Part shown: positions 1 through 10,520 of the stretch, one piece after another | Numbering within the stretch: position 1 is the stretch's first letter | Layout: every line of letters begins with the position of its first letter | Assembly (NCBI RefSeq): GCF_042186555.1 | Contig: NC_133335.1 | Coordinates: 175,547,419 to 175,611,418 of the forward strand | DNA length: 64,000 nt | DNA from: Aquarana catesbeiana | Taxonomy: Eukaryota; Chordata; Amphibia; Anura; Ranidae | Direction: 5' to 3' | Made by a program: the position numbers and the translations under genes | The notes under the pieces: model-generated | What the model saw: only the letters and a program-made list of their open reading frames with translations | Database searches by the model: none | Told to the model about the DNA's origin: nothing

Positions 1-951
1 AACCCCATCTGTATGTGGCACCTTTACAGAGTAGATAGTCCAGAAGGGGCTTTAAAATGCGCCTCCTGATTTTGGTTTGTCTACACAGGTCTGGATATAT
101 TTGTATTTCAGCCCCCTCATACTTCACTGTTCCCTCTTGCCATGCAGCTCTGAGTATGTTCTCTTTTATCCTGAAAAAGTGTACTCTACACAGGACATCC
201 CGTGGATTAGTCTGTGCCGGGTTACGAGTCGTGGGAACTTTATGTACGCGATCAAGCTCAATAGGAGTATTCGGGGGGTTCTTCAACACTTGATTTAAAA
301 TGGCCATCACTGTATCTCTTAGAGCGGGTCCCTCGATATCCTCCGGGACCCCCTTAATCCGAATATTATTCCTCCTACTTCTATTTTCTGATTCCTCAGA
401 CTGCAGTTGTAGCATAACCAATCGCTGGTGTTGCTTTTGCAATTTTTCTTCAATCATCTCTAACCGTGTATCTGATGTGCCTTGCAGCTTTTCAAGATTG
501 TGCACTCTGTCATCTACGCCACTACTTTGGCACGCACCTCCTCCATCTCCTCCCTTAGTGCCCCCGTTATACTGACCAGGAGTTTTTGGATGTCATCTTT
601 AGTAGGGAGAGCTTGAATAAGCTGTCTAATGTCCGGCTCTATCCCCTGCTCCTGTGTCTGTGTATTATATGCAGTATACGAGCATACCTGAACCTCTTCA
701 TTTATAGCTGTATGAGTTGCTGACGAGGGCTCCGCATCAACTGCTCCCATCGGTGTAGACGATCCACCCCTCTGTAGCAAAGCAGCAGCTGGTGCCTGTA
801 GTGATACCTCCGACAACGGCTCTTTTGTCAGAGCCATACTGACACTGGCGTCCGCTGGCTGTTCCAGATCTCTCTTCACCGTCAGGTAGCGGGTAATGTA
901 CGAGTGTTTGGGAGTGTACGGCACTCCTGCACTCCTACCCCGCCTCGACAT
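1..951 (-). pseudogene. L1 ORF1 protein, partial and frameshifted (copy 1)
   Basis: The reading starts at the ATG at 949-951. The N-terminal 145 codons are rich in Ser, Ala and Glu and end at a TAG at 514-516. The downstream frame resumes within a few bases and runs off the window edge, encoding a short coiled coil, an Asn/Arg-rich turn and the start of an RRM-like fold typical of L1 ORF1 proteins, which are RNA-binding chaperones. The break fits a single-base loss and is identical in the copies at 30.2 kb and 60.5 kb, so it predates amplification. It could instead be a programmed shift, but no slippery heptamer is visible there. Confidence 0.75.
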
Positions 952-1071
952 GTACTGGGTCTGGTGACTGATAGCCGGTCTGCTGGAGGGTGCGCTGTGA
1001 TACCGCTATGCTCCGGTCTACATCGCTCTCACGCTGCCATGCTTAGACCACTCCCCCCGGAACACGGAAGT
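1..1071 (-). mobile_element. L1-clade LINE, copy 1: 5' end only, cut by the window edge
   Basis: This is the 5' portion of an antisense L1. It matches 29,674-30,748 and 60,021-61,094 almost base for base. It holds a short 5' UTR (about 952-1071) and the first part of ORF1; the rest lies left of the window. The 5' end abuts a T-rich satellite spacer at about 1072, the same junction seen in the two complete copies, so this is a duplicate of one insertion and not an independent one. Confidence 0.85.
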
Positions 1072-1247
1072 GAATTTTTTTTTATTTTTTTTTACAAATT
1101 TTTTTTTCAAAAATTTTTTTTCAAAAATATTTTTTTTAAATGATTTTTTTTTCAAAATTTTTTTTTTTTCAAAAATTTTTTTTTTTCAAAATTAAAAAAA
1201 AAAAATTATTATTTTTTTTTTTTTTAATATTTTTTTTTCAAAAATGA
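1072..1247 (+). repeat. T-rich spacer between L1 5' end and module A0
   Basis: The stretch is T runs broken by CAAAAAT and TTTAAATGA motifs. It corresponds to the right-hand part of the uninterrupted B-to-A spacers, for example 10,370-10,520. Confidence 0.8.
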
Positions 1248-2355
1248 TTTTGGCGGGCCATCCACGTTGCTATTTTCTAGCGGCCCAGCTGCAACATCTG
1301 AGATCAGGTAATGGTCCTATGGGTAATAATAATCTAGGTATAATGATTACAGGTGCACCCCACAGACGGGTTTTGGAGGTGCTGGAGGCAAACTCGTTTG
1401 TATATAGGACTCCTACAGTTAAACTAATGCTAAAACTTTGGAATAGTATTAAGGGCCTGAAGGGTATCGAGGGGGTAGCGAGAGGTATGCCTCTTTGGGA
1501 TAACAAAAATCTCCAAGAAATGACATTGATAGGAAAAATCAAGGCATGGGAGGTAAAGGGGATAATTAAATTCAAGCAATTATATAATGACAACATGTTG
1601 AAATCCTTTGCCTCCTAAAGGAGGAATTTGGTATCCCGAAACAGTCATATTTTAGCTACATTCAAATTAGGCATGCACTCCAGGCCCAGTTTGGGGAACA
1701 AGGCCCGAGCTGGAGCCAATCACCCATCCCTCAAAAAATAGAGAGCTTGGAGGGTTCAAGAGGATTAATAGCTGAACTCTACCAATATATCTGTAAAAAT
1801 AGTAGGGAAGGGCCAGACAAACTTAGGTGTAGAGGGAAGTGGAAAAGAGACCTGGGGCCTATGTCGGATGCCCAGTGGAGGGAGATATTGAAGGGGGGGC
1901 AGCAAGTTTCGGTATCACCTGCTCAGAAGTTTTCGCACTTAATGTTACTTCATAGGGCATATTATACCCCCCAAAAGCTATTTAAGTGGGGGAGAAGAGT
2001 AGACACTAAGTGTCCTAGGTGCCAAACTACAGGAGATTTGCTACATATGGTATGGAAATGTCCTAAATTATTCCGCTACTGGACGGAAGTGGTCGAGACC
2101 ATAAATAAGATCTTGAATTTAAGTCTTAAACTAGACCCAAAATTATGTATTCTAGGGGTGGGGGGGAACCTGGGTAATGGGAGGGATAAAACAAAAGCAG
2201 TGCGGAGATGCCTCTACCAGGCAAGAAAGGGAATAACTAAGAGATGGCAAGCTGAGAAACCCCCTTCTGTAGATGACTGGCATAGAGCAGTGTCAGAAAC
2301 AATAGGGAAAGAAAGGACAGTGTTTGTAAGGGCAGGAAACTTAAAGGAATTTTAA
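1248..2355 (+). pseudogene. LINE ORF2 C-terminal remnant, module A0
   Basis: Two blocks of one ancestral reading frame are visible. Block 1 (to 1618) corresponds to the thumb/post-RT region. A one-base loss near 1612 shifts the frame, and the second frame carries on without a stop to 2355. Block 2 contains a CX2CX8HX4C knuckle (Cys-Pro-Arg-Cys, then His and Cys, about 2011-2064), the same signature as at the C terminus of the L1 ORF2 at 23.7 kb. No endonuclease or RT catalytic core is present, so the fragment cannot be autonomous. A terminal TAA at 2353-2355 replaces a Lys codon that stays sense in A5 and A6. The poly-G run at about 1896-1902 has seven Gs, which keeps the frame. Confidence 0.8.
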
Positions 2356-2671
2356 AAAATTTGGAATCCCTGGTTGGTGAAGACGGCCCACCCTACAGTA
2401 TGAACAGAGTAAGAAGAAGATAAGGAAGTTGTAGGTCCGAAGATAGGTGTAGTAGTATGTACGCACGAATGGTTTCATAAAGAGAGAGCTTGGTACAAGG
2501 TGTATATATCGGGGTAACAGGGGGAAAAAGGAAAATGGGGGAGAAAAGTAGAAATGCACTTTTTGTAGTATGGATTTATACATCACATTGGGTATTAGGA
2601 TGTTTATTACTGTTTGGAATTTTGTATACTGAGTAATGTGATGTATTGTGTATAATCATGAATAAAAATTA
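1248..2671 (+). mobile_element. Module A0: 3' end of an L1/Tx1-like LINE, 5'-truncated
   Basis: First full-length copy of module A. It contains about the last third of a LINE ORF2 followed by a 3' UTR of about 270 bp, ending at an AATAAA (2661-2666) and an A/T tail. The 5' end is abrupt, directly after a T-rich CAAAAATGATTTT motif. The same start and end recur in six other copies, so the fragment is now a satellite component and not a free LINE insertion. Confidence 0.8.
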
Positions 2672-3092
2672 TTTTTAAAAAAATGATTTTTTTTTCAAAA
2701 ATGATTTTTTTGTTTCCAAAAATGTTTTTTTTTTTCAAAAATGATTTTTCTTTTAAATTTTACTTTTTTCAAAAAAAATTTTTTTCAAAAATTATTTTTT
2801 TTTAAAAATTATTTTTTTTTACAAAAATTAATTTTTTTTACAAAAATTAATTTTTTTTTCAAAAATGATTTTTCTTTTAAATTTTACTTTTTTCAAAAAT
2901 ATTTTTTTTTCAAAATATTTCTTTTTTTTAACAAAATTTTTTTTTTCAAAAATTATTTTTTTCAAAAATAATTTTTTTTTTTTTCAAAAATTATTATTTT
3001 TTTAAAAAATTATTTTTTTTACAAAAATTATTTTTTTTACAAAAATTTTTTTTTTTTCAAAAATTATTTTTTTTAAGTGATTTTTTTAAAAG
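2672..3092 (+). repeat. T-rich spacer, A to C
   Basis: It begins like the standard A-to-B spacer (e.g. 11,948 onward), with ATGATTTTT and GTTTCCAAAAATG motifs. It holds two copies of a CTTTTAAATTTTACTTT landmark near 2750 and 2874, then ACAAAAATTAA variants. No coding sequence. Confidence 0.8.
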
Positions 3093-3712
3093 GTGCTTAG
3101 ATTTGCAATTTTTTGAATATATCCTGTATTTTTGTGTTGGCTTGGGGAGTTTTCAAGCCAGTATCCTGTAACCATTGTGAAAAGTCTGTAACAGACACTT
3201 CCACCTTTCCTGTTGTGTCCAGAATGATAGGAGAAAGGGGTAAACGGTTTCAATAACCCCTTTTTCCTCATGGGAGAGTGGCAGGATGGGCAGTTTCAAG
3301 TTCCCCCCTTTGGGGGCCAGCTAAGGCTCTCAGGTGGACACCTGGTGCTCACATGGCCTAGGGGAATAGTACATGTGACTTTCCCGGGCTTTGGGGGTAC
3401 TAGGGATGAAAGCTGGATAAATCTGGTCAGATCCAGTGAAATATAGGGCTATATAAACGGGGTTCCGTCCAGTCAGGCTCATTCGGAGCTCTGGTGTTCC
3501 CCCCCTCCCAAACTTTTTTTTTTTTCAGTCGCGGCTGTAATTATATGGTGGTGTCACCTTTGTAAAAAAAAAAAAATTTAATACAAAGGGGGACAAATCT
3601 GTTTTTGAAGTTATCTAATATTAATTTATGATGTGGATAATTTTGGTTTCTGATAATATTTATGCAGCCTGAGCCGTAGTGGTTAGGTTGTTTTAAGTTG
3701 ATTGAGTTTTTC
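3093..3712 (+). repeat. Module C1: LTR-like non-coding repeat with TATA box
   Basis: This 620-bp mixed-composition island has no ORF worth calling. It carries TATAAA at 3452-3457, a GC-richer leader just downstream, and the ATTTGCAA motif at 3101. A TATA box followed by a short leader and a C-rich tract resembles the U3/R of an LTR, but I see no convincing TG...CA ends, primer-binding site or polypurine tract. Identity is unresolved. Confidence 0.5.
3452..3457 (+). promoter_or_regulatory. TATA box in module C
   Basis: TATAAA lies in the context GGGCTATATAAACGGGG. It is conserved in every full C copy (4692, 6161, 7627, 32,274 and 63,446, each about). It is the only clear core-promoter-like motif in the module and points rightward, toward a T-rich array. 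Function is inferred from the motif alone. Confidence 0.4.
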
Positions 3713-4335
3713 AAAAATGATTTTTTTTTTCAAAAATGATTTTTTTTTTCAAAAATAATTTTTTTTAAGTGATTTCTTTTTTCAAAAATTTTTTTTTCAG
3801 AAATAATTTTTTTTTCAAAAATTTTTTTTTCAAAAATTATTTTATTTCAAAAATTATTTTTTCAAAAAAATTTTTATTTTTTTAAATTTTTTGTTCAAAA
3901 CTTATTTATTTTCCAAAAATTATTTTTTCTTCAAATTTTTAATTTTTTCAAAAATTATTTTTTTTCAAAAATTATTATTTTTAATTTTTTTTTTATATAT
4001 ATATTTTTTTAAATTATTTTTTTTTCAAAAATTATTTTTTGTTTCCAAAAATTTTTTTTAAATGATTTTTCTTTTAAATTTTACTTTTTTTCAAAAAAAA
4101 AATTTTTTAAGTGATTTCTTTTTTCAAAAATTTTTTTTTTCAGAAATAATTTTTTTTCCAAATTTTTTTTTTCAAAAATTATTTTTTTTCAAAAATTACT
4201 ATTTTTTCAAAAATTATTATTCTTTTTTCAAAAATTATTTTTTTTTTAGTGATTTCTTTTTTCAAAAATTATTTTTTTTTCAAAAATTATTTTTTTTTCA
4301 AAAATTATTTTTTTTAAGTGATTTTTTTAATAAGA
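3713..4335 (+). repeat. T-rich spacer between C1 and C2
   Basis: The array contains TTTTTCAAAAATTA units, a short TATATATATA tract near 3994, and one CTTTTAAATTTTACTTT landmark near 4070. No gene. Confidence 0.8.
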
Positions 4336-4943
4336 TGCTTAGATTTGCAATTTTTTGAATATATCCTGTATTTTTGTGTTGGCTTGGGGAGTTTTCAAGT
4401 CAGTATCCTGTAACCATTGTGAAAAGTCTGTAACAGACACTTCCACCTTTCCTGTTGTGTCCAGAATGATAGGAGAAAGGGGTAAACGGTTTCAATAACC
4501 CCTTTTTCCTCATGGGAGAGTGGCAGGATGGGCAGTTTCAAGTTCCCCCCTTTCGGGGCCAGCTAAGGCTCTCATGTGGACACCTGGTGCTCACATGGAC
4601 TAGGTGAATAGTACATGTGACTTTCCCGGGCTTTGGGGGTACTAGGGATGAAAGCTGGATAAATCTGGTCAGATCCAGTGAAATATAGGGCTATATAAAC
4701 GGGGTTCCGTCCAGTCAGGCTCATTCGGAGCTGTGGTGTTCCCCCCCCAAACTTTTTTTTTTTTCTGTCGCGGCTGTAATTATGTGGTGGTGTCACCTTT
4801 GTAAAAAAAAAATTTAATACAAAGGGGACAAATCTGTTTTTGAAGTTATCTAATATTAATTTATGATGTGGATAATTTTGGTTTCTGATAATATTTATGC
4901 AGCCTGAGCCGTAGTGGCTAGGTTGTTTTAAGTTTATTGAGTT
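4336..4943 (+). repeat. Module C2
   Basis: Second C copy. The ATTTGCAA landmark at 4343 is 1242 bp after that of C1. It differs from C1 by scattered substitutions and homopolymer-length changes, such as a shorter C run near 4741. Confidence 0.55.
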
Positions 4944-5805
4944 TTTCAAAAATGATTTTTTTTTCAAAAATGATTTTTTTTTCAAAAATAATTTTTTTTA
5001 AGTGATTTCTTTTTTCTAAAATTTTTTTTTTCAGAAATAATTTTTTGTTCAAAACTTATTTATTTTCCAAAAATTATTTTTTCTTCAAATTTTTAATTTT
5101 TTCAAAAATTATTTTTTTTCAAAAATTATTATTTTTAATTTTTTTTTATATATATATTTTTTTAAATTATTTTTTTTTCAAAAATTATTTTTTGTTTCCA
5201 AAAATTTTTTTTAAATGATTTTTCTTTTAAATTTTACTTTTTTTCAAAAAAAAATTTTTTTAAGTGATTTCTTTTTTCAAAAATTTTTTTTTTCAGAAAT
5301 AATTTTTTTTCCAAATTTTTTTTTTCAAAAATTATTTTTTTTCAAAAATTATTTTTTTAAATTATTTTTTTATATATATATTTTTTTAAATTATTTTTTT
5401 TTCAAAAATTATTTTTTTTCAAAAATTATTTTTTTTCCAAAAATTTTTTTTTTTTTTTCAAAAATGTTTTTTTTAAATGATTTTATTTTTTCAAAAATTA
5501 TTTTTTTTTTACAAAAATGATTTTTTTTAAATGATTTTTTTTTTCAAAAAATTTTTTTTTTTTCAAAAATTATTTTTTATTTTTTTTTAATATTTTTTTT
5601 TCAAATTTTTTTTTTAAAAAAATAATTTTTTCTTCAAATTTTTAATTTTTTCAAAAATTATTTTTTTTCAAAAATTTTTTTTCAAAAATTATTATTTTTT
5701 TCAAAAATTATTTTTTTTTCAAAAATTATTTTTTTTTAGTGATTTCTTTTTTCAAAATTATTTTTTTTTCAAAAATTATTTTTTTAAGTGATTTTTTTAA
5801 TAAGA
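4944..5805 (+). repeat. T-rich spacer between C2 and C3
   Basis: About 860 bp of T-run/CAAAAATTA array with two TATATATA tracts (near 5148 and 5372). It is a longer version of the C1-C2 spacer and nearly the same as the next one. Confidence 0.8.
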
Positions 5806-6415
5806 TGCTTAGATTTGCAATTTTTTGAATATATCCTGTATTTTTGTGTTGGCTTGGGGAGTTTTCAAGTCAGTATCCTGTAACCATTGTGAAAAGTCTG
5901 TAACAGACACTTCCACCTTTCCTGTTGTGTCCAGAATGATAGGAGAAAGGGGTAAACGGTTTCAATAACCCCTTTTTCCTCATGGGAGAGTGGCAGGATG
6001 GGCAGTTTCAAGTTCCCCCTTTCGGGGCCAGCTAAGGCTCTCATGTGGACACCTGGTGCTCACATGGCCTAGGGGAATAGTACATGTGACTTTCCCGGGC
6101 TTTGGGGGTACTAGGGCTGAAAGCTGGATAAATCTGGTCAGATCCAGTGAAATATAGGGCTATATAAACGGGGTTCCGTCCAGTCAGGCTCATTCGGAGC
6201 TGTGGTGTTCCCCCCCTCCCAAACTTTTTTTTTTTTCTGTCGCGGCTGTAATTATGTGGTGGTGTCACCTTTATAAAAAAATTTAATACAAAGGGGACAA
6301 ATCTGTTTTTGAAGTTATCTAATATTAATTTATGATGTGGATAATTTTGGTTTCTGATAATATTTATGCAGCCTGAGCCGTAGTGGCTAGGTTGTTTTAA
6401 GTTTATTGAGTTTTT
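5806..6415 (+). repeat. Module C3
   Basis: Third C copy, 1470 bp downstream of C2 by the ATTTGCAA landmark (5813). Close to C2 in sequence. Confidence 0.55.
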
Positions 6416-7271
6416 CAAAAATGATTTTTTTTTCAAAAATGATTTTTTTTTTCAAAAATAATTTTTTTTAAGTGATTTCTTTTTTCTAAAATTTTTTTTT
6501 TCAGAAATAATTTTTTGTTCAAAACTTATTTATTTTCCAAAAATTATTTTTTCTTCAAATTTTTAATTTTTTCAAAAATTATTTTTTTTCAAAAATTATT
6601 ATTTTTAATTTTTTTTTATATATATATTTTTTTAAATTATTTTTTTTTCAAAAATTATTTTTTGTTTCCAAAAATTGTTTTTAAATGATTTTTCTTTTAA
6701 ATTTTACTTTTTTTCAAAAAAAAATTTTTTTAAGTGATTTCTTTTTTCAAAAATTTTTTTTTTCAGAAATAATTTTTTTTCCAAATTTTTTTTTCAAAAA
6801 TTATTTTTTTTCAAAAATAATTTTTTTAAATTATTTTTTTATATATATATTTTTTTAAATTATTTTTTTTCAAAAATAATTTTTTTTCAAAAATTATTTT
6901 TTTTCCAAAAATTTTTTTTTTTTCAAAAATGTTTTTTTTAAATGATTTTATTTTTTCAAAAATTATTTTTTTTTTACAAAAATGATTTTTTTTAAATGAT
7001 TTTTTTTTTCAAAAAAATTATTTTTTTTCAAAAATTATTTTTTATTTTTTTTTAATATTTTTTTTTCAATTTTTTTTTTTAAAAAAATAATTTTTTCTTC
7101 AAATTTTTAATTTTTTCAAAAATTATTTTTTTTCAAAAATTTTTTTTCAAAAATTATTATTTTTTTCAAAAATTATTTTTTTTTCAAAAATTATTTTTTT
7201 TTAGTGATTTCTTTTTTCAAAATTATTTTTTTTTTCAAAAATTATTTTTTTAAGTGATTTTTTTAATAAGA
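6416..7271 (+). repeat. T-rich spacer between C3 and C4
   Basis: It nearly duplicates 4944-5805, including the paired TATATATA tracts. This shows that the C plus spacer unit of about 1.47 kb was tandemly duplicated as a block. Confidence 0.8.
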
Positions 7272-7885
7272 TGCTTAGATTTGCAATTTTTTGAATATAT
7301 CCTGTATTTTTGTGTTGGCTTGGGGAGTTTTCAAGTCAGTATCCTGTAACCATTGTGAAAAGTCTGTAACAGACACTTCCACCTTTCCTGTTGTGTCCAG
7401 AATGATAGGAGAAAGGGGTAAACGGTTTCAATAACCCCTTTTTCCTCATGGGAGAGTGGCAGGATGGGCAGTTTCAAGTTCCCCCTTTCGGGGCCAGCTA
7501 AGGCTCTCATGTGGACACCTGGTGCTCACATGGCCTAGGGGAATAGTACATGTGACTTTTCCGGGCTTTGGGGGTACTAGGGATGAAAGCTGGATAAATC
7601 TGGTCAGATCCAGTGAAATATAGGGCTATATAAACGGGGTTCCGTCCAGTCAGGCTCATTCGGAGCTGTGGTGTTCCCCCCCTCCCAAACTTTTTTTTTC
7701 TGTCGCGGCTGTAATTATGTGGTGGTGTCACCTTTGTAAAAAAAAAAATTTAATACAAAGGGGACAAATCTGTTTTTGAAGTTATCTAATATTAATTTAT
7801 GATGTGGATAATTTTGGTTTCTGATAATATTTATGCAGCCTGAGCCGTAGTGGCTAGGTTGTTTTAAGTTTATTGAGTTTTTCAA
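7272..7885 (+). repeat. Module C4
   Basis: Fourth C copy, 1466 bp after C3 (landmark 7279). Last complete member of this array. Confidence 0.55.
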
Positions 7886-8201
7886 AAATGATTTTTTTTT
7901 CAAAAATGATTTTTTTTTTCAAAAATAATTTTTTTAAGTGATTTCTTTTTTCTAAAATTTTTTTTTCAGAAATAATTTTTTGTTCAAAACTTATTTATTT
8001 TCCAAAAATTATTTTTTCTTCAAATTTTTAATTTTTTCAAAAATTATTTTTTTTCAAAAATTATTTTTTTCAAAAATTATTTTTTTTCAAAAATTATTTT
8101 TTTATTTATTTTTTTTATTTATATATTTTTTTAAATTATTTTTTTTCCAAAAATTATTTTTTGTTTCCAAAAATTATTTATTTTTTTTAAATTATTTTTC
8201 A
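7886..8201 (+). repeat. T-rich spacer after C4
   Basis: Standard T-run array, shorter than its two predecessors. It ends abruptly in a fragment of C. Confidence 0.75.
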
Positions 8202-8273
8202 TAATTTTGGTTTCTGATAATATTTATGCAGCCTGAGCCGTAGTGGCTAGGTTGTTTTAAGTTTATTGAGTTT
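8202..8273 (+). repeat. Fragment of module C (right end only)
   Basis: About 72 bp match the last part of C1-C4 (TTTATGCAGCCTGAGCCG and flanks). The rest of C is missing, so this is a deletion or unequal-exchange product. A second scrap, GGCTAGGTTGTTTTAAG, lies at about 8491-8507. Confidence 0.7.
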
Positions 8274-9071
8274 TTCAAAAATTATTTTTTTTTTCAAAAA
8301 TGATTTTTTTTTTCAAAAATAATTTTTTTAAGTGATTTCTTTTTTCTAAAATTTTTTTTTTCAGAAATAATTTTTTGTTCAAAACTTATTTATTTTCCAA
8401 AAATTAATTTTTCTTCAAATTTTTAATTTTTTCAAAAATTATTTTTTTTCAAAAATTATTTTTTTCAAAAATTATTTTTTTTCAAAAATTAGGCTAGGTT
8501 GTTTTAAGTTTGAGTTTTTCAAAAATGATTTTTTTTCAAAAATTATTTTTTGTTTCCAAAAATGTTTTTTTTTTTTAATGATTTTTCTTTTAAATTCTAC
8601 TTTTTTTCAAAAAAAAATTTTTTTTTCAAAATAATTTTTTTTTTACAAAATTTTTTTTTTTTCAAATTTTTTTTTCAAAAATTATTTTTTCTTCAAATTT
8701 TTAATTTTTTCAAAAATTATTTTTTTTCAAAAATTATTTTTTTTCAAAAATTATTTTTTTTCAAAAATTATTTTTTAAAATTTTTTTTTAATATTTTTTT
8801 TCAAAAATTATTTTTTGTTTCCAAAAATGTTTTTTTTTTTTAAAATGATTTTTCTTTTAAATTCTACTTTTTTTCAAAAAAAAATTTTTTTTTCAAAAAT
8901 ATTTTTTTTACAAAAATTTTTTTTTTCAAAAATTTTTTTTTTTCAAAAATTATTATTTTTTTTCAAAAATTATTCTTTTTTTTCAAAAATTATTATTTTT
9001 TTTCAAAAATGTTTTTTTTTTCAAAAATTATTTTTTTTAAATAATTTTTTTTCAAAAATTATTTTTTTTAA
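8274..9071 (+). repeat. T-rich spacer before B1
   Basis: Contains two landmark blocks (GTTTCCAAAAATG followed by CTTTTAAATTCTAC) near 8545 and 8815, then runs into the conserved pre-B sequence TTTTTTAAATGATT. Near 8797-8830 it carries an unoccupied copy of the site where the PLE inserted at 32.77 kb. Confidence 0.8.
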
Positions 9072-10148
9072 ATGATTGCAAAAGCATTTGACACAGTTCC
9101 CCATAAACGTTTACTGTACAAAATAAGGTCCATTGGCATGGACCATAGGGTGAGTACATGGATTGAAAACTGGCTACAAGGGCGAGTTCAGAGGGTGGTG
9201 ATAAATGGGGAGTACTCGGAATGGTCAGGGGTGGGTAGTGGGGTTCCCCAGGGTTCTTTGCTGGGACCAATCCTATTTAATTTGTTCATAAACGACCTGG
9301 AGGATGGGATAAACAGTTCAATCTCTGTATTTGCAGACGATACTAAGCTAAGCAGGGCAATAACTTCTCCGCAGGATGTGGAAACCTTGCAAAAAGATCT
9401 GAACAAATTATTGAGGTGGGCGACTACATGGCAAATGAGGTTCAATGTAGAAAAATGTAAAATAATGCATTTGGGTGGCAAAAATATGAATGCAATCTAT
9501 ACACTGGGGGGAGAACCTCTGGGGGAATCTAGGATGGAAAAGGACCTGGGGGTCCTAGTAGATGATAGGCTCAGCAATGGCATGCAATGCCAAGCTTCTG
9601 CTAACAAAGCAAACAGAATATTGGCATGCATTAAAAAGGGGATCAACTCCAGAGATAAAACGATAATTCTCCCACTCTACAAGGCTCTGGTCCGGCCGCA
9701 CCTAGAGTATGCTGTCCAGTTCTGGGCACCAGTCCTCAGGAAGGATGTACTGGAAATGGAGTGAGTACAAAGAAGGGCAACAAAGATAATAAAGGGTCTG
9801 GAGGATATTAGTTATGAGGAAAGGTTGCGAGCTCTGAACTTATTCTCTCCGGAGAAGAGACGCTTGAGAGGGGATATGATTTCAATTTACAAATACTGTA
9901 CTGGTGACCCCACAATAGGGATAAAACTTTTTCGCAGAAGAGAGTTTAACAAGACTCGTGGCCACTCATTAAAATCAGAAGAAAAGAGGTTTAACCTTAA
10001 ACTACGTAGAGGGTTCTTTACTGTAAGAGCGGCAAGGATGTGGAATTCCCTTCCACAGGCGGTGGTCTCAGCGGGGAGCATTGATAGCTTCAAAAAACTA
10101 TTAGATAAGCACCTGAACGATCGCAACATACAGGGATATATAATGTAA
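9072..10148 (+). pseudogene. CR1/L2-like reverse transcriptase remnant, module B1
   Basis: The frame opens at AKAFDTVPH, a canonical RT motif. It continues through GSGVPQGSLLGPILF and the catalytic FADD box (SVFADDTKL). A TGA at 9762-9764 interrupts the frame; translation in the same frame continues to 10,148 through the usual end of this family (MWNSLPQAVVSAGS). B1 is the only B copy keeping FADD, since all others read FADN. The endonuclease and the RT N terminus are absent, so it cannot be autonomous. Confidence 0.82.
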
Positions 10149-10262
10149 TACTGACACATAATCACACACATAGGTTGGACTTGATGGACTTGTGTCTTAT
10201 TTCAACCTCACCTACTATGTAACTATGTAGCTATGTAGCATTAAGTGACAGAGAAATTATGA
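9072..10262 (+). mobile_element. Module B1: 3' end of a CR1/L2-like LINE, 5'-truncated
   Basis: The fragment starts inside the reverse transcriptase domain and runs through the C terminus and a short 3' UTR. It ends in an octamer-like tail, CTATGTAA/CTATGTAG (about 10,214-10,238), of the kind seen at CR1/L2-group 3' ends. Orientation is + like every other B and A module. Confidence 0.82.
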
Positions 10263-10520
10263 TTTTTTTTTTTAATTTTACTTTTTTTTTTTTAATTTTT
10301 TTCAAAAATTATTTTTTGTTTACAAAAATGTTTTTTTTTCAAAAATTTTTTTTTCAAAATATTTTTTTTTACAAATATTTTTTTCAAAAATTTTTTTTCA
10401 AAAATATTTTTTTTAAATGATTTTTTTTCAAAATTTTTTTTTTTTCAAAAAAATTTTTTTTTCAAAATTAAAAAAAAAAATTATTATTATTTTTTTTTTA
10501 ATATTTTTTTTTCAAAAATG
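10263..10520 (+). repeat. T-rich spacer B1 to A1
   Basis: A representative uninterrupted B-to-A spacer. It holds the ACAAAT...TTTAAATGATTTT segment (about 10,370-10,430) that flanks the L1 insertions elsewhere as a direct repeat. Confidence 0.8.

Noticed and set aside
2741..2971. Many open frames made of Phe, Lys, Asn and Ile only, across the T-rich arrays
   Set aside because: They are translations of T runs and CAAAAAT motifs. Length changes follow homopolymer variation and there is no codon bias or conserved start.
3093..9071. CRISPR-like array (regular repeats with spacers)
   Set aside because: The repeats are T-rich low complexity of variable length without unique spacers, and the setting is eukaryotic.
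9052..9270. Antisense frame of 72 codons recurring opposite every B module
   Set aside because: It repeats only because the B modules repeat; it has no start context or family match and lies on the strand opposite the RT.
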